64,000 nt of DNA from Herpetosiphon giganteus (lineage in GTDB: Bacteria > Chloroflexota > Chloroflexia > Chloroflexales > Herpetosiphonaceae): positions 186,001 through 250,000 of the forward strand of contig NZ_JAFBCZ010000005.1 of the NCBI RefSeq assembly GCF_016907925.1. Direction: 5' to 3'. Below, piece by piece: positions 62,332 to 64,000 of this stretch (position 1 is the stretch's first letter; each line of letters starts with the position of its first letter). Below the pieces are notes generated by a model that made no database searches, was not told where the DNA came from, and worked only from the letters and a program-made list of their open reading frames with translations. Position numbers and translations under genes: made by a program.

Positions 62332-62640
62332 TTAGATTTTCCAAGCTTTGAAGATTGCCGCAGCTTCATCTTCATGTTGTTGGAAGGTTTGCTTGATTTC
62401 GTTGCTGGTTGATTGGAAGGTGTTGAAAGCTTGAATCAAGCGATTGAAGGCTGGGGTCATTTCGCCTTGCCATTCTGCTTGATACTTAGCTGCTGCATCC
62501 CCGACCCAATCTTGTTGCATTTTTTGGGCAAGTTGGTTGAGGGTTTGGAACAATTGTTGTACGTTTTGCTCGAGCTTGCCGAAGCGTTGCGCAACTTGTG
62601 CCATCACTTCTTTGTCGATTTGTACTGTTTCTGCTGCCAT
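62332..62640 (-). CDS. WXG100 family protein (EsxA-like)
   Basis: A 102-residue protein with a canonical Trp45-Val-Gly47 turn (DWVGDAA) between two helices. It is strikingly similar to the N-terminal modules of the two effector fusions (MAQVAQRFGKLEQNVQQL; F.RLIQAF....EIKQTFQQHEDEAAAIF). AAGGAGG lies 9 bases before the ATG at 62640. It is the first gene of the four-gene unit and probably the general secreted substrate or partner of the machine. Confidence 0.9.
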   Translation of the reverse strand: MAAETVQIDKEVMAQVAQRFGKLEQNVQQLFQTLNQLAQKMQQDWVGDAAAKYQAEWQGEMTPAFNRLIQAFNTFQSTSNEIKQTFQQHEDEAAAIFKAWKI

Positions 62641-63498
62641 TGAAGAAATCCTCCTTGTGTGTTCGGAGCCAAATTGGCTGCACTGTGGCACACAACCGTA
62701 GTGCTTGCTGGTTATATCAATCTGACGAAAGTAGTTAGCCGAAGCTTTCCTTTTAGGTTTGAGTGATATGACGAGCGACCGAGATTGCTAATAGTTGAAT
62801 TGTCCTTGGCTGCCAAACGTTATTTGTGTTCCGCAAGAGCTTGCTTCTAACACCACCAGCCCAACACTACCGCTTTTGTATAAAAAGACCAAATAGGGGT
62901 TTATCGATTGTTATTGCCACCAAAGCGATAGGTTGTTACAAAAACTGGCCTAATGAGCGAAATTCGCATCCGTCGAGAAACGAGTTTGTTCAATTAGTGG
63001 TTTTTGCGCTTACTGAATGTGCCTGCTTTAACCAAATACATTCTCTCACCCCATGTATTTAGCTATTGCAACGTTGTAATGCTATTTGCTTCACATAAAC
63101 ATCGATTGCCAATTGCGGTTAATTCGTACTCAGAGTGTACAAAACCAAATTGCACTTGTCAAGAGCTTTTTTTGGGGTTTTTCCCACCAATATCGCAATT
63201 GGTTAGGAGTCTTGTACTATCCCTCGTCTATTAAGCGTGCTCGGTTGTTAATCAAATCGCCTCAGCGACCCTTGAGAATGGTCTTGGCTCAGTTTTATTC
63301 TGTCATTTCAATGTATTCGGCTCTCTGAGCTACCCTGCTAGCTAGCTAATGGCCTACCCTGAGTACTAGGACTTGCGGAATTAAGCGGCAATTTGCTTGA
63401 TTATCGGCTACTTTGCAACTCAATTTTGAACTTGATTAACCAGATTTAGCGCGTTGGAATCAGGCAATCAGCTGGTTTGGTTAAGTAACGAGGCTTGA
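62641..63498. other. Long intergenic region
   Basis: About 860 bases with no convincing gene on either strand; the short open frames lack ribosome sites and protein-like composition. It must contain the promoter of the WXG100 operon, but I could not pick a clear -35/-10 pair. It is AT-rich, with a poly-T tract near 63,165-63,185. Confidence 0.5.
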
Positions 63499-63527
63499 TT
63501 GACGGTTGATCTGGCATCTGCTACAGT
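63499..63527 (+). promoter_or_regulatory. Promoter ahead of the cobalamin riboswitch
   Basis: TTGACG (63499-63504) and TACAGT (63522-63527) are separated by 17 bases, placing transcription start roughly at 63,534, just before the aptamer. Confidence 0.7.
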
Positions 63528-63550
63528 ATTGGCTACAATTTTTTATTCGT

Positions 63551-63658
63551 CTGAGGCCAAGTTGTCATAGCTTGGCTGCAAATTGGGGAAAGCCCGGTGA
63601 GATTCCGGCACTGTCGCGCAACGGTATGGCTCAATGCTAAGTCCGAATGCCCACTCAG
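63551..63658 (+). ncRNA. Cobalamin riboswitch aptamer
   Basis: The closing stem P1 is CTGAG (63551-63555) with CTCAG (63654-63658). Inside it are the conserved core blocks GGGGAAAGCCCGGTGAGATT, then CGCAACGGTATGGC and, as B12 box, AAGTCCGAATGCCCAC. Together these are diagnostic of the AdoCbl-type aptamer. The downstream intrinsic terminator suggests control by premature termination when cobalamin is abundant. Confidence 0.88.
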
Positions 63659-63756
63659 TTCGAAATGATCGAGATGTCCCTTCGCGTCAAAGGGGGTGAT
63701 CATTGCCGCTTGCAATTGATGCCCATGGGCTGCTGCCTATGGTTTGGTAATGGTTT

Positions 63757-63790
63757 ATGCCTGTTCCGCTAAGGAGCAGGCATTTTTTTA
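63757..63790 (+). terminator. Riboswitch-controlled intrinsic terminator
   Basis: An 11-bp stem (63757-63767 with 63773-63783, one G-U pair) and loop GCTAA are followed by seven T, between the aptamer and the ATG at 63813. Confidence 0.88.
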
Positions 63791-63812
63791 TTTAGCCCAC
63801 AAAGGATGCTCT

Positions 63813-64000
63813 ATGAATGTGATCGAGGTTGAGCCACGAGCGACTAGTGAGCAGGCTACTTGGCTTTTGCAACTACTTGCTGAGGCTTGTAGCGCTTATC
63901 CCCAAACAACCGACGCGAATCAGCTCTGGCAGACTGCCAACTTGGGCTTTTATCCCAATATGACTGCTGGCGAACAACTCCAAGCCTGTATTTTGACCGC
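63813..64000 (+). CDS. N-terminal fragment of a cobalamin-riboswitch-controlled gene
   Basis: The first 62 codons of a protein beginning MNVIEVEPRATSEQATWLL, cut by the window edge. AAAGGA is 7 bases before the ATG. It has no signal peptide. I do not recognise the family from this fragment; the riboswitch implies a role in cobalamin synthesis, uptake or a cobalamin-independent alternative route. Confidence 0.75.
   Translation, partial: MNVIEVEPRATSEQATWLLQLLAEACSAYPQTTDANQLWQTANLGFYPNMTAGEQLQACILT

Overview
The window comes from a bacterium of roughly 50% GC and most resembles Herpetosiphon or a close relative (Chloroflexota). This is inferred from four things: very large secreted proteins ending in a short tail such as FLPLVSK or LPYTSK, abundant palindromic and degenerate tandem repeats between genes, a WXG100/FtsK secretion locus unlike the Firmicute or actinobacterial layouts, and overall protein style. 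No rRNA, tRNA, CRISPR array or transposase gene was found.

Layout. Positions 1-15,000 hold a secreted subtilisin-like protease, a CCA-adding enzyme, an SDR oxidoreductase, a phage-antirepressor-like gene next to gatD, a DUF3592 membrane protein, an MFS transporter, and a small leftward group for surface polysaccharide (RmlD-like reductase and two GT2 glycosyltransferases). Repeat-rich intergenic islands lie at 6,953-7,590, 9,959-10,092 and 11,390-11,645. Positions 15,159-29,855 are a tandem array of five paralogous secreted proteins (705-1,084 aa). They are built from W-D-G-type repeats (likely a beta-propeller) plus 0, 2 or 4 cadherin/Ig-like domains, with a conserved stem-loop between copies 1 to 4. 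Positions 29,900-41,705 are mostly housekeeping and transport: pyruvate kinase, WecB-type epimerase with an SGNH hydrolase, a MacB-type ABC pair, a phosphodiesterase, an aldo/keto reductase with its probable TetR regulator and a clear operator, and a 2-oxoacid dehydrogenase E1alpha-E1beta-E2 operon.

Positions 41,952-62,640 form a type VII-like (WXG100/ESX) secretion locus of unusual design. Its core is one 2,946-residue FtsK/SpoIIIE-type protein with two membrane segments and seven P-loop ATPase modules; known EccC/EssC proteins have three. Beside it are a ubiquitin-like (YukD/EsaB-type) domain fused to FHA, a DUF3467-like small protein, a divergent zinc-ribbon pseudokinase with a C-terminal membrane anchor (a plausible EssB/YukC counterpart), a membrane-anchored VWA-FHA protein, and four small helical proteins in one operon, of which one has a clear WXG motif, one a likely WXG-like motif and one a degenerate motif. 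Two larger proteins carry an N-terminal WXG100 module and look like effectors. Downstream of them are putative immunity proteins (a Cys-rich paralogous pair) and two related EspG-like candidates. The genes read as a complete contact- or secretion-dependent effector system: substrates, translocase, phosphopeptide/ubiquitin-like regulators, effectors and protective partners.

The right end has about 0.85 kb with no convincing gene, then a consensus promoter, a cobalamin riboswitch and an intrinsic terminator leading into a gene cut by the window edge.
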